NCBI GenBank assembly: GCA_947630235.1
Contig: CANRGN010000002.1
Coordinates: forward strand, 1 to 64,000
Length of the DNA stretch: 64,000 bases
Direction of reading: 5' to 3'
Source: an uncultured Clostridia bacterium
GTDB taxonomy: Bacteria; Bacillota; Clostridia; TANB77; CAG-508
The notes under the pieces were generated by a model. It made no database searches. It had not been told where the DNA came from and saw nothing but the letters and a program-made list of their open reading frames with translations. This document shows, one piece after another, positions 1 to 8,368 of the stretch (the stretch's first letter is position 1; every line of letters starts with the position of its first letter). Both the position numbers and the translations under genes were made by a program.

Positions 1-563
1 ACATTTTCCTTTTTTCCTTCTTGATTAAAATAATTAATTTTATATGTTGTTATATCATTTTCAACATTCTTTTCTAATATAAATACATCATTTTGATTTA
101 ATTTATTGTTATTATATTTTTTTCCTTTTCCATAAGTGCTAACATCTTTAATTTTTTTTACATTTACATAAAATAAATCATTTCTTTTTGGAGTATCCTC
201 TTTTATATCTTTTTCAATATATGTATATTCTTTATTTTGTTCATCAAAATTAGTATAATAATAATATTCCAAAACTCCTTTTTCAACTAAATAAGAAATT
301 GCCACATCTGCATTATATAGCTCGTCTAATTTTTTTGAAGTATCTTGTTTTGTTTCATTATACATAGCCATATATTTTTCTTTTACTAACTCATTTAGTT
401 CTTCTAAAACTTCAGTTTTATCAAATTCATTTTCAACAGTATTTATTTGATTTATCAAACCATCTTTTCCTATTATAAAATAATATGCTCCATATATAAT
501 TGCACATATAATTAAAACTGATATAATAAATTTTATAATATTATTTTTTGTTTCCTTTTTCAT
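1..563 (-). CDS. Partial membrane-anchored protein of unknown function (C-terminus beyond window)
   Basis: An open frame runs from an ATG at 563 to the window edge without a stop, so at least 187 residues are present and the C-terminus is missing. A GGAG ribosome-binding site lies 7 bases upstream of the start. The product starts with a short basic segment (MKKETKNNIIKF) and one hydrophobic helix (about residues 10-31), followed by a soluble, charged, lysine/asparagine-rich outer part with several Tyr runs. No family is recognised. It lies 30 bases downstream of the zinc-ribbon gene on the same strand, so the two are probably cotranscribed. Confidence 0.6.
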   Translation of the reverse strand, partial: MKKETKNNIIKFIISVLIICAIIYGAYYFIIGKDGLINQINTVENEFDKTEVLEELNELVKEKYMAMYNETKQDTSKKLDELYNADVAISYLVEKGVLEYYYYTNFDEQNKEYTYIEKDIKEDTPKRNDLFYVNVKKIKDVSTYGKGKKYNNNKLNQNDVFILEKNVENDITTYKINYFNQEGKKEN

Positions 564-593
564 CACATTTCTCCAAGAATATATTAAATAAGT

Positions 594-1407
594 TTACCAA
601 TCACTATCCCAATCTGTAGAACCAGAATCCCAAGAATCACTAGAATCCCAAGAATCAGAAGAATCTGAAGAACTATCATAATCATAAGAGCTATATGAAG
701 TATTTGGATCCTTATAATATACTGAATCTTCAAAATTATCTATGCCGTAGATATTATATTTTGATTTATAATAAGATGAATAATTTTCATTTAATTCATT
801 ATCTCCATAACTAGTGATCCATCGTCCTCTATTATAATTATACCAATCTCCATTTTGGTAATAATAGTAACTATTTGAATAATAATAATATCCTCTTTTA
901 GGCTTTCCGTTTAAATAAATTACCCCAGAATATGAAATAACAAGCAAAATTATAATTATCCATATTTGAATAAAATTAATACTACGACTTTTTTTTACTC
1001 TATAATTATTTACTCTATGATTATAATTATTTGATTTCTGATTTACAATTTCTTCTTTCAATCTAATAAATAATTGATTTACTGCATATTCCTCATCAAA
1101 GCCATGATATCTAATAGCTCTACTACCATCAGACTTATTTTTATATACTATAAATTCTCCTGTAGTAGTATCTTTATAAATTCCAAAAGCTCTAGGTAGA
1201 GTAATTTTTACCTATAAAAAATCTTGTAACATTCTCATCAGGTAAATTTTTTTGAATATACCACTCTTTCAATTCTTCTATAGTTTTAGGTTTAGAAATA
1301 TTTTTAGTATAATTATAATTTACATCATTACTTTTCTCTCCACAGTTTGGACAAAAATAATAACTATCATCATAAATAATACCACATTTTTTACATTTTA
1401 TTTTCAT
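594..1407 (-). pseudogene. Zinc-ribbon membrane protein, frameshifted
   Basis: Two overlapping reading frames join into one recognisable protein. The first (1407 to 1192, 71 aa) carries an N-terminal zinc ribbon with two CxxC knuckles (CKKCG, CPNCG) and the segment VTRFFIGKNYST, then stops at TAG. The second frame continues with RAFGIYKD, FIVYKNK and RAIRYHG, one transmembrane helix (IWIIIILLVISYSGVIYL) and a tail of repeated Ser/Asp/Trp (SDSWDSSDSW). I recall zinc-ribbon proteins of clostridia with this same order of segments, so this looks like one gene of about 270 aa. Skipping one base at the TAG (for example T1194) joins the frames, but loss of two bases nearby fits equally well. The start at 1407 has a good AAGGAG site. 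No CGG codon is involved, unlike truA and dacF. Function unknown; it may be a true pseudogene, a sequence error or a recoded gene. Confidence 0.7.
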
Positions 1408-1475
1408 TATATCTTTTGTACTCCTTATATCACTAATTGTATTTTAACATTTTTTTTATAATAATCAATATATTT

Positions 1476-4400
1476 CTACTCTAAAATAACATTTTCTTTT
1501 CCGACAACAAAATAAAGAGAATCTAAAACTCTATTATTTAAAAATATTGTGCCACAAGATAATTCTTTTTCACCAGTTTTTACAAAAATTTTCATATTTG
1601 AAGTATCACCTGTAAAAAATTTTATAAATCCTCTAAGTTTTTGCTTTTTCTCTTCATCAAAATCAGTGATATTTATAACAACTTTTTGAAAATTTTTCTT
1701 TTGAGGTATGTTAGGAATTTCAAACATAACATTATCTAATTCCTTTATAGAACTAACTATAATCTTTGTAGGCTCATCATCTCTAATATTAAGTCGTCCA
1801 TCAATAAAAACTTTATTATCTTCTAAAATAATATTACTATAAAGTTCAAAAGCTCTGTCAAAAATTATTAGATTAATAGTACCATATAAATCTTCTATTT
1901 CAAAAGTAGCCATAGTTGTATTTTTTTTAGTATATCTTTTTCTTACTTTTGTAATTATACCAGCTACTTTAACATTTTGTCCATCTTTATATTCTTTTGA
2001 TTCTCCAAACTCTTCTATATCTTCATTTATTTTTAAAATATTTAATGAATTTATATTAGTTATTTTTTCTATTAATTCTCTTTGTTTTTCTAATGGATGG
2101 TTAGATACATATACTCCAAGCATTTCTTTTTCATAAGATAAAAACTCAAATTCATCCATTTCAGGTTGCTCATAAAAAACATATTTTTTCTTTTCTTTTT
2201 CCTCTTCAGTTTCATTTATTATATCAAACATAGAAACTTGATCTTTTATAGAATTTCTTCCATCTAAATTAACTATATCCATAATATCTTCAAATGAAGC
2301 TAAGAGTGTAGCTCTAGTTTTTCCAAATTCATCAAAAGCACCTGCTTTTATTAAACATTCTATACATCTTTTATTTACATTATATTGCTTTGTTCTCTCA
2401 CAAAAAGAAGTAAAACTTTCATATAAACCATTTTCTTCTCTTTCTTGCACTATAGAATCTATAACAGCAATACCAACATTTTTTATTGTTCCTAAACCAA
2501 ACCTTATTTTATCACCATTTGCAGTAAATTTTGTTTTACTATAATTAATACTTGGCATTAAAACTTCTATTTTAGCTTTTCTACATTCTTCAATATACAT
2601 AGGAATTTTATCAAAATTTCCTAAAAAACTATTCATTGTAGCTGCCATAAGCTCTGCAGGATAATATGCTTTTAAATAAGCTGTTTTATAAGAGATAATT
2701 GAATATGCTGCAGCATGCGATTTATTAAATGCATATTTTGCAAATTCAGCCATTTCATCAAAAATTTTATTTGCAGATTCTGCATCAATTCCATTTCTCA
2801 CACAACCAGGAACAATTATATTTCCCTCTTCATCAACTTGACCATTTATGAATATTTCTCTTTCTTTTGCCATAACATCAAGTTTTTTCTTTCCCATAGC
2901 TCTTCTAACTAAATCAGCTCTACCTAATGAATATCCAGCTAAATCTCTTACAATCTGCATAACTTGTTCTTGATAAACCATACATCCATAAGTAACTTCA
3001 AGTATTGGTTTTAAAGCAGGATGTGTATATTCTAAATGATTTGGATTTTGTTTTCCTTTTATATATCTTGGAATCTGATCCATAGGGCCTGGTCTATATA
3101 AAGATACTCCAGCTATTATATCCTCTAAACAATCTGGTTTAAGTTGTTTCATAAAATTTGTAATTCCAGCACTTTCAAATTGAAAAATTCCATATGTTTT
3201 ACCATCTTGCCATAATCTATAAACATTTGGATCATCCATGTTTTCATCAAATTCAACATCTATATTTCTATTTTCTTTAACAAGCTCTATGCAATTATCA
3301 ATTACAGATAAAGTTCTAAGTCCTAAAAAATCCATTTTTAAAAGACCTAATTGTTCAAGTTCAGTCATATTGTATTGTGCAACTGCAATTCCATCATTTA
3401 CATATAAAGGAACATAAGTATCAACTGGATTTTTAGTAATAACCACTCCACAAGCATGTGTAGAAACATTTTTAGGCATTCCTTCTAATTTTCTAGATAT
3501 ATCTATAAGTCTTTTTACAGTTTCATTAGAATCATACTCATTTTTTAAATCTCTACTAGCTTCTAAAGCTCTATCTAAAGTAATATGAAGCTCTTTACTA
3601 GGAATAAGTTTTGCTATTCTATCAACTTCTTGAAGCGATATATCTAAAACTCTACCAACACTTCTAATAACATTTTTTGCAGCTAACGTTCCAAAAGTAA
3701 TTATTTGAGATACATGATCAGCTCCATATTTTTTAGTTACATATTCAATAACTTCATCTCTTCTTTCATCACAGAAATCAACATCAAAATCTGGCATACT
3801 AACTCTTTCTGGATTTAAAAATCTTTCAAAAAGAAGATTATACTTCATAGGATCAATCTGAGTTATTCCAATAGCATATGCAACAATTGAACCAGCTCCA
3901 GAACCACGACCAGGACCTACTGATATATTAACAGATCTTGCATAATTTATATAATCCCATACAATTAAATAATAATCTGTATATCCCATTTGAGTAATAA
4001 CCTTCATCTCATATTCTACTCTATTTTTTATCTCATCTGAGGGGGTTTCACCATATCTTTCTTTAATTCCATTATCACATAGCTTTCTAAAATATTCTTC
4101 ATGTGTTTTATACTCATCTGGAACATCATAATTAGGAAGTTTTGTAACACCAAATTCAAATTCAAAATTACATTTATCAGCGATTTTTACTGTATTTTCT
4201 ATTGCATCTGGAAAAGCTTTAAAATACTCCTCCATTTCTTCTGGAGATTTTAAATAAAACTCATTAGTTTCAAATTTCATTCTATCAGGATCTGTCATCT
4301 TTTTACCTGTTTGCATACAAAGTAATATTTCGTGAACATAACTATCTTCTTTTTTCAAATAGTGTGTATCATTTGTAGCAACAAGAGGAATATTAAGCTC

Positions 4401-4976
4401 TCTTGATAACATTATAAGTTTTTGATTTACCATAACTTGCTCTGGCACACCATTATTTTGAATTTCTAAATAATAATCTTCTCCAAAAACATCTTTATGC
4501 CATAAAGCAATTTCTTTTACAAGTTCTAAATCATCATTTAAAATAGCTTTATTAATACTTCCAGCTAAACATCCACTTAAACAAATTAAACCTTCACTAT
4601 ATTCTTTTAAAATATTTGTGTCAATTCTAGGTTTATAATAGTATCCTTCTTTAAATGAAATTGAAACAAGTTTTATTAAATTCTGATATCCAGTATTATT
4701 TTTTGCAAGCAAAATAAGATGAGAATATTTATCATCAATACCATGCTCTTTGCTAAATCTATCTCGAGGGGCAACATACATCTCACAACCTATAATAGGT
4801 TTTATTCCTTCTGCTTTACATTCTTGGAAAAATTGTACAGCACCATACATAACTCCATGGTCTGTAAGTGCTATTGCTTTCATTCCAAGTTCTTTTGCTC
4901 TTTTTGGAAGTTCTTTTATTCTACACATACCATCAAGCAAACTATATTCACTATGAACATGTAAATGAACAAACAT
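1476..4976 (-). CDS. dnaE: DNA polymerase III subunit alpha, DnaE type
   Basis: Replicative polymerase subunit that extends primers in the replisome. Its 1166 aa match the usual DnaE length. The N-terminal PHP domain is clear (HLHVHSEYSLLDG, residues 4-16). The polymerase palm carries the catalytic aspartates in PDFDVDF near residue 395 and the motif GPGRGSGAGS before it. Helix-hairpin-helix and OB-fold regions follow toward the C-terminus (about 780-1060). The protein ends at a TAG codon. The start is supported by the strong site GAAAGGGGG. A copy of the dispersed repeat separates it from rqcP. Low-GC Firmicutes usually also carry PolC, which is not in this window; this one may do lagging-strand or primer-extension work, as known for Bacillus DnaE. 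Confidence 0.97.
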   Translation of the reverse strand: MFVHLHVHSEYSLLDGMCRIKELPKRAKELGMKAIALTDHGVMYGAVQFFQECKAEGIKPIIGCEMYVAPRDRFSKEHGIDDKYSHLILLAKNNTGYQNLIKLVSISFKEGYYYKPRIDTNILKEYSEGLICLSGCLAGSINKAILNDDLELVKEIALWHKDVFGEDYYLEIQNNGVPEQVMVNQKLIMLSRELNIPLVATNDTHYLKKEDSYVHEILLCMQTGKKMTDPDRMKFETNEFYLKSPEEMEEYFKAFPDAIENTVKIADKCNFEFEFGVTKLPNYDVPDEYKTHEEYFRKLCDNGIKERYGETPSDEIKNRVEYEMKVITQMGYTDYYLIVWDYINYARSVNISVGPGRGSGAGSIVAYAIGITQIDPMKYNLLFERFLNPERVSMPDFDVDFCDERRDEVIEYVTKKYGADHVSQIITFGTLAAKNVIRSVGRVLDISLQEVDRIAKLIPSKELHITLDRALEASRDLKNEYDSNETVKRLIDISRKLEGMPKNVSTHACGVVITKNPVDTYVPLYVNDGIAVAQYNMTELEQLGLLKMDFLGLRTLSVIDNCIELVKENRNIDVEFDENMDDPNVYRLWQDGKTYGIFQFESAGITNFMKQLKPDCLEDIIAGVSLYRPGPMDQIPRYIKGKQNPNHLEYTHPALKPILEVTYGCMVYQEQVMQIVRDLAGYSLGRADLVRRAMGKKKLDVMAKEREIFINGQVDEEGNIIVPGCVRNGIDAESANKIFDEMAEFAKYAFNKSHAAAYSIISYKTAYLKAYYPAELMAATMNSFLGNFDKIPMYIEECRKAKIEVLMPSINYSKTKFTANGDKIRFGLGTIKNVGIAVIDSIVQEREENGLYESFTSFCERTKQYNVNKRCIECLIKAGAFDEFGKTRATLLASFEDIMDIVNLDGRNSIKDQVSMFDIINETEEEKEKKKYVFYEQPEMDEFEFLSYEKEMLGVYVSNHPLEKQRELIEKITNINSLNILKINEDIEEFGESKEYKDGQNVKVAGIITKVRKRYTKKNTTMATFEIEDLYGTINLIIFDRAFELYSNIILEDNKVFIDGRLNIRDDEPTKIIVSSIKELDNVMFEIPNIPQKKNFQKVVINITDFDEEKKQKLRGFIKFFTGDTSNMKIFVKTGEKELSCGTIFLNNRVLDSLYFVVGKENVILE

Positions 4977-4992
4977 GTTATTCCCCCTTTCT

Positions 4993-5046
4993 ATGCAATG
5001 CTTTTATTCAGACTATCTACAGAGAACTTTACTACTGAATAAAAAA
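4993..5046 (-). repeat. Dispersed repeat, copy A (partial)
   Basis: On the minus strand it reads TTTATTCAGTAGTAAAGTT, then CTCTGTAGATA and AAAAGCATTGCA, matching the 5' two-thirds of a repeat also found at 45564, 48316, 49062, 49172 and, in the opposite orientation, 55557. The hairpin half (CAATTTT...AAAATTG) is missing here. It lies in the gap between rqcP and dnaE, next to the dnaE ribosome-binding site. Confidence 0.7.
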
Positions 5047-5054
5047 TATAAAAT

Positions 5055-5294
5055 TTAATCTACTATTTTTATAAGTTCACCCATATTTTTTCCTTGAACT
5101 TTGGGAATTTCTATTATTTCAAATTTAGAAATTTTATCACCAAATTTAATTTCTACTATATCACCAATTTTAACTTCATAACTAGCCTTAACTACCTTTC
5201 CGTTAACAGAAATTCTTCCCATATCTGCAGCTTCATTTGCAACAGTTCTTCTTTTTATAACTCTACTAATTTTTAAAAATTTATCAATTCTCAT
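5055..5294 (-). CDS. rqcP: S4-domain RNA-binding protein RqcP (YabO family)
   Basis: A 79-aa protein that is almost entirely one S4 RNA-binding domain (MRIDKFLKISRVIKRRTVANE, then GRISVNGKVVKASYEVKIGD). Length and sequence fit RqcP/YabO of Firmicutes. There it works with RqcH on the stalled 50S subunit, stabilising the P-site tRNA during C-terminal alanine tailing in ribosome-associated quality control. Here it sits between truA and dnaE on the same strand, not in the mazG/divIC context seen in Bacillus. An AGAGGTG-like ribosome-binding site precedes the ATG. The name comes from family resemblance; a different small S4 protein cannot be fully excluded. Confidence 0.8.
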   Translation of the reverse strand: MRIDKFLKISRVIKRRTVANEAADMGRISVNGKVVKASYEVKIGDIVEIKFGDKISKFEIIEIPKVQGKNMGELIKIVD

Positions 5295-5316
5295 AATACA
5301 CCTCTTTAGAAAAAAA

Positions 5317-6052
5317 TTAATATGTAACTTCTACTAAATATAATCCATGTGGTGGAAGTGTTCTTCCAGCCTTCTTTCTATCTTTCCCTTCAATTATATT
5401 TTTTATTTCTTCTGGTAGTATTTTTCCTTCTCCAACCTCAACCAAAGTACCTGAAATAATTCTAACCATATTATATAAAAATCCACTACCAGTAAGCTCT
5501 ATTTTTATTCTATCTCCATCTTCAATAATTTCTGCTTTATATATAGTTCTAACACTATTTTTACTACTTGTACCACTAGCTTTAAATGCAGAAAAATCAT
5601 GTTCTCCTTCAAAATATTTTATAGCTTCTTTCATTTTTTCAACATTTAATTTTTGAGGAATATGATATTCAAGTTCTCTATATATAGCACTTCCATATAT
5701 AGAATTATTTATTATATATCTATATTTTTTAGATTTAACAGAATATCTACTATGAAATCTTTCATCCACTTTTTCAGCTGATATTATTCTAATACTATTT
5801 TTCAACTTAGAATTTAAAGCAATAGCAATTTTATCTATTGGAAAATCACTTTCGATTTTAAAATTAGCAGTTTGACCTAAGCTATGTACACCAGCATCAG
5901 TTCTACCAGATGCAATTAAATCTACTTTTTCACCTGTAATTTCTTCTATTGCTCTTTCTATTTCTCCCTGAATATTAAGTTTGTCTGGCTGTTTTTGCCA
6001 ACCGATTAAAGCTTTTACCTTGATATTCTATTATTATTTTAATATTTCTCAT
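5317..6052 (-). CDS. truA: tRNA pseudouridine(38-40) synthase TruA, interrupted by a +1 shift at a CGG codon
   Basis: TruA makes pseudouridine in the anticodon stem-loop of tRNAs. The start codon at 6052 opens with MRNIKIIIEYQGKSFN, then codon 17 is CGG (6004-6002) and the zero frame stops nine codons later. Skipping the C at 6004 gives FNGWQKQPDKLNIQGE, the family's conserved GWQ motif, and an uninterrupted 244-aa protein, the normal TruA length. The catalytic segment SGRTDAGVH is intact at about residues 50-58, and the C-terminal PPHGLYL is present. Apart from this one base the gene shows no decay. An automatic annotation would call only the last 162 residues (5317-5805) or label it a pseudogene. 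Both dacF breaks are of exactly the same kind. Confidence 0.85.
6002..6006 (-). other. Candidate +1 frameshift site AAT-CGG-T in truA
   Basis: In-frame CGG follows AAT on the coding (minus) strand. Skipping C6004 reads AAT GGT TGG (N-G-W), the family motif. The zero-frame reading ends at TAA nine codons later. Confidence 0.6.
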
Positions 6053-6161
6053 AAAACACCTCTTTATTTTTCGTATTATATAACAAAATTTTTAATAAAA
6101 CAAGGAATTTCCATAGGTCATAGTAATTTTCAGAAAAAATTGCTTTTTTTCATTATAAAAT

Positions 6162-6191
6162 AAAAAGAAGAAGCATAAACTCCTTCTTTTT
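6162..6191 (-). terminator. Terminator of cdaA
   Basis: On the minus strand a 12-bp stem (AAAAAGAAGGAG with CTTCTTCTTTTT, one G-U pair) closes a short loop and is followed by TATTTTATAA. It begins at the cdaA stop codon. Confidence 0.7.
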
Positions 6192-7062
6192 ATTTTTTTT
6201 TGTTATTCTTAACCTTTTTTATTTTATTCTCAATAATTAAATTCTTAAGTAAAATCTTTTTTAATACATCCTCTTTTACATCAGCTATCAAAGTACCATC
6301 TTTTGCAATTGATATCTTACCAGTTTCTTCTGAAACTATTACAGCAATTGCATCAGATTCTCTAGAAATTCCTATTGCAGCTCTATGTCTAGTTCCTAGC
6401 TCTCTAGCTATATCCTGATCATCTGATAATGGAAGCATGCAAGATGCTGCTGCTATTTTATTATCACTAATTATAACTGCACCATCATGAAGTGGAGTAT
6501 TAGGAACAAATATATTTACAAGTAATTGTGGCGAAATTTCTGAATCCATTATTATTCCTGTTGATATAATATCTTTTATTTTTATATCTCTTTCAATTAC
6601 AATTAATGCTCCTGTTTTTTGTTTTGCAAGCTCAACTGCTGCTATTACTATTCTATATATATTTTCCTTTGACTTATTTTCTATATCATTATCTAATCCC
6701 AAAAATTTATTAATTGGATTTGATCCTAATTGTTCTAATCCACGTCTTATTTCTGGTTGGAATATTACTATCAGGCAAAAAACTCCATAAGTCATTATTG
6801 ATGACAATATGTAATTTAAAATTTTTAATTGTAATAATCCACTAACTAATGTAGCAATTACTAAAAATAAAATTCCTTTTAATAATTGCCAAACTCTAGT
6901 ATTTTTAAGCATTTTAAAAGCTGTATATATCAAAAAGAATACTATCCCTAAGTCTAGAATTGTAAGGATTAGTTTTATAGGATAATCGTATAAACTTTGA
7001 ATATATCCAACTATAGTAGTTTGATAAAAATACTTAAAGGATTCTACCATATTATTGAACAT
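6190..7062 (-). CDS. cdaA: Diadenylate cyclase CdaA (c-di-AMP synthase)
   Basis: Membrane enzyme that joins two ATP into c-di-AMP, the second messenger for potassium, osmotic and cell-wall balance. At 290 aa it has the usual CdaA size: three N-terminal transmembrane helices (about 15-100), then the DAC domain with the DGA motif (PLHDGAVII) and the RHR motif (GTRHRAAIGI), both intact. A lysine-rich tail ends the protein. In most Firmicutes cdaA is followed by cdaR (YbbR repeats) and glmM; here a terminator follows at once and neither gene is in the window. A 32-aa membrane peptide lies just upstream. Confidence 0.95.
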   Translation of the reverse strand: MFNNMVESFKYFYQTTIVGYIQSLYDYPIKLILTILDLGIVFFLIYTAFKMLKNTRVWQLLKGILFLVIATLVSGLLQLKILNYILSSIMTYGVFCLIVIFQPEIRRGLEQLGSNPINKFLGLDNDIENKSKENIYRIVIAAVELAKQKTGALIVIERDIKIKDIISTGIIMDSEISPQLLVNIFVPNTPLHDGAVIISDNKIAAASCMLPLSDDQDIARELGTRHRAAIGISRESDAIAVIVSEETGKISIAKDGTLIADVKEDVLKKILLKNLIIENKIKKVKNNKKK

Positions 7063-7085
7063 ATCTTTATCTCCTTAATAAAATT

Positions 7086-7184
7086 TTATACAGCAAATAA
7101 GTAATAAAATAAAGTCCAACAAGATGTACCAACAAAAAATAATATAACAAAAGCTGCAATAAATCTAGTAAACCATTTTTTCAT
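7086..7184 (-). CDS. 32-residue single-pass membrane peptide upstream of cdaA
   Basis: A short open frame beginning MKKWFTRFIAAFVILFFVG and ending CWTLFYYLFAV. It has an AGAGGA ribosome-binding site 6 bases before the ATG at 7184; an in-frame ATG at 7190 is too close to that site. A basic N-terminus and one continuous hydrophobic helix predict an inner-membrane miniprotein with its N-terminus inside. It ends 23 bases before the cdaA start and follows the terminator of the type VII operon, so it probably shares the cdaA transcript. No family is recognised. A role as a partner or modulator of membrane-bound CdaA is only a guess from position. Confidence 0.55.
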   Translation of the reverse strand: MKKWFTRFIAAFVILFFVGTSCWTLFYYLFAV

Positions 7185-7283
7185 AATCATTCCTCTTTTC
7201 AAAAAAAAATTTATTAACAAATTAATTATATCATATACTTAAATTAATTCAATAAAATTTATTAAAAATATTTTATCACTGAA

Positions 7284-7317
7284 AAAAAGTCCAAAATTTA
7301 ATAATTTTGGACTTTTT
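7284..7317 (-). terminator. Terminator of the type VII secretion operon
   Basis: A 13-bp perfect stem AAAAAGTCCAAAA with TTTTGGACTTTTT around an 8-base loop, T-rich on both sides, 16 bases after the stop of the 220-aa gene. Confidence 0.85.
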
Positions 7318-7332
7318 ATATTATTAAAGGTA

Positions 7333-7995
7333 TTATTCTGTAATTCTGCCCCTGATATCTTTCAAATTATTTTCTTCTATAGATACAATTTGACTTTGTT
7401 TTTGTTCCCATAAAGAAATTAACTCCTCTAAACTATCATCAACCCAACCTGCAAATTCTTCTGTTGCTGTTGAAATTTTTTCAAAGAAAAGGTCTAATGA
7501 TGTACTATTAGATGTAAATTGTTGTCTAACAATATTTGGCAATTCCATAATTTTAGTTTTAATTCCATCTTTTAGTTCTATTCTTAATGTACTTTTTAAC
7601 GCTTGAATATTTACTTGATCAAAGGTAGTTGGCTCATCTGGTGTTAATTCTATTTTTACTACTATATCCTCATAATAACTAGTGTTTGCACTTATAGTAA
7701 CATCACCTACATCATCTTGAATAAGACCTTTGTATTGTTCTGCTAATTCTTGAAACAAAGAAACTACATCTTCATCATAACTTACAAAGTACTGATACAA
7801 ACTTCCAGAAGTTGTTTCATTCCATAATGTTAAAACTTCATTATATAATTTTCCTTTCCAATATTGTTTTTGAAAATTTAAATTATAACTTAATTTATTT
7901 ACTTCTTCTACAATTTCTCTCAATTTTTCATAAAAAAATGCAGATGCATTTTCTAAATCTCCAATTTTTAACTCCGTAATTTTAAAATCATCCAT
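7333..7995 (-). CDS. Helical WXG-like protein in the type VII secretion operon
   Basis: A 220-aa soluble acidic protein with no signal peptide or membrane helix. Its first 90 residues look helical and contain QYWKGKLYNEV (about residues 44-54), resembling the W-x-G turn between the two helices of WXG100 substrates. A middle region (about 95-150) is richer in strand-forming residues, and a second helical stretch ends the protein. It is the last gene of the essC-esaB operon, so it is likely a secreted substrate, a chaperone or a structural partner. It is longer than a plain WXG100 protein (about 100 aa) and lacks an LXG toxin domain. The assignment rests on context and one motif. Confidence 0.5.
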   Translation of the reverse strand: MDDFKITELKIGDLENASAFFYEKLREIVEEVNKLSYNLNFQKQYWKGKLYNEVLTLWNETTSGSLYQYFVSYDEDVVSLFQELAEQYKGLIQDDVGDVTISANTSYYEDIVVKIELTPDEPTTFDQVNIQALKSTLRIELKDGIKTKIMELPNIVRQQFTSNSTSLDLFFEKISTATEEFAGWVDDSLEELISLWEQKQSQIVSIEENNLKDIRGRITE

Positions 7996-8059
7996 AATTA
8001 TTATACCTCCTTAATATTTACATTCATATTATATATATATATTTTTTTCTTGTCAACAT

Positions 8060-8302
8060 TTAAATCAAAATAATTTCTGTTGCATTTTTAATATCTGTTT
8101 CTTGAACACTCAAATTAATATCATAACATTCACCTGTAGATTTATTATATAATAAAGGCATATTTTGGGGATTAAAGTTTTCATCTTTAATTCCCTTTAT
8201 TAATAAAATAATTATATTATATATTTTTTTATTAATTGGAATCCATACATCATATTCTTTTTCAATCGCAGGTATATATAAATTTATCAATACTTTATTC
8301 AT
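8060..8302 (-). CDS. esaB: EsaB/YukD-like ubiquitin-fold protein
   Basis: An 80-aa protein (MNKVLINLYIPAIEKEYDVW...) with the size and strand pattern of the ubiquitin-like EsaB/YukD family, small cytosolic parts of type VIIb secretion systems. I use the internal ATG at 8302, which has GAAAGGAA upstream, rather than the first ATG at 8329, which has no ribosome-binding site. It lies between essC and the WXG-like gene on the same strand, which supports the assignment; the sequence alone is diverged. In Staphylococcus EsaB is needed for secretion or its regulation. The mechanism is not settled. Confidence 0.65.
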   Translation of the reverse strand: MNKVLINLYIPAIEKEYDVWIPINKKIYNIIILLIKGIKDENFNPQNMPLLYNKSTGECYDINLSVQETDIKNATEIILI

Positions 8303-8368
8303 ATTAAATTCCTTTCTTGAGTAACACATCTAATTTACTGCAAGTTAAAAATTATAATTTTCTTCAAA

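Noticed and set aside
1192-1200. Zinc-ribbon break as a fourth CGG event
   Set aside because: No CGG is present; the break is at TAG and its exact nature is ambiguous, so it is kept apart.
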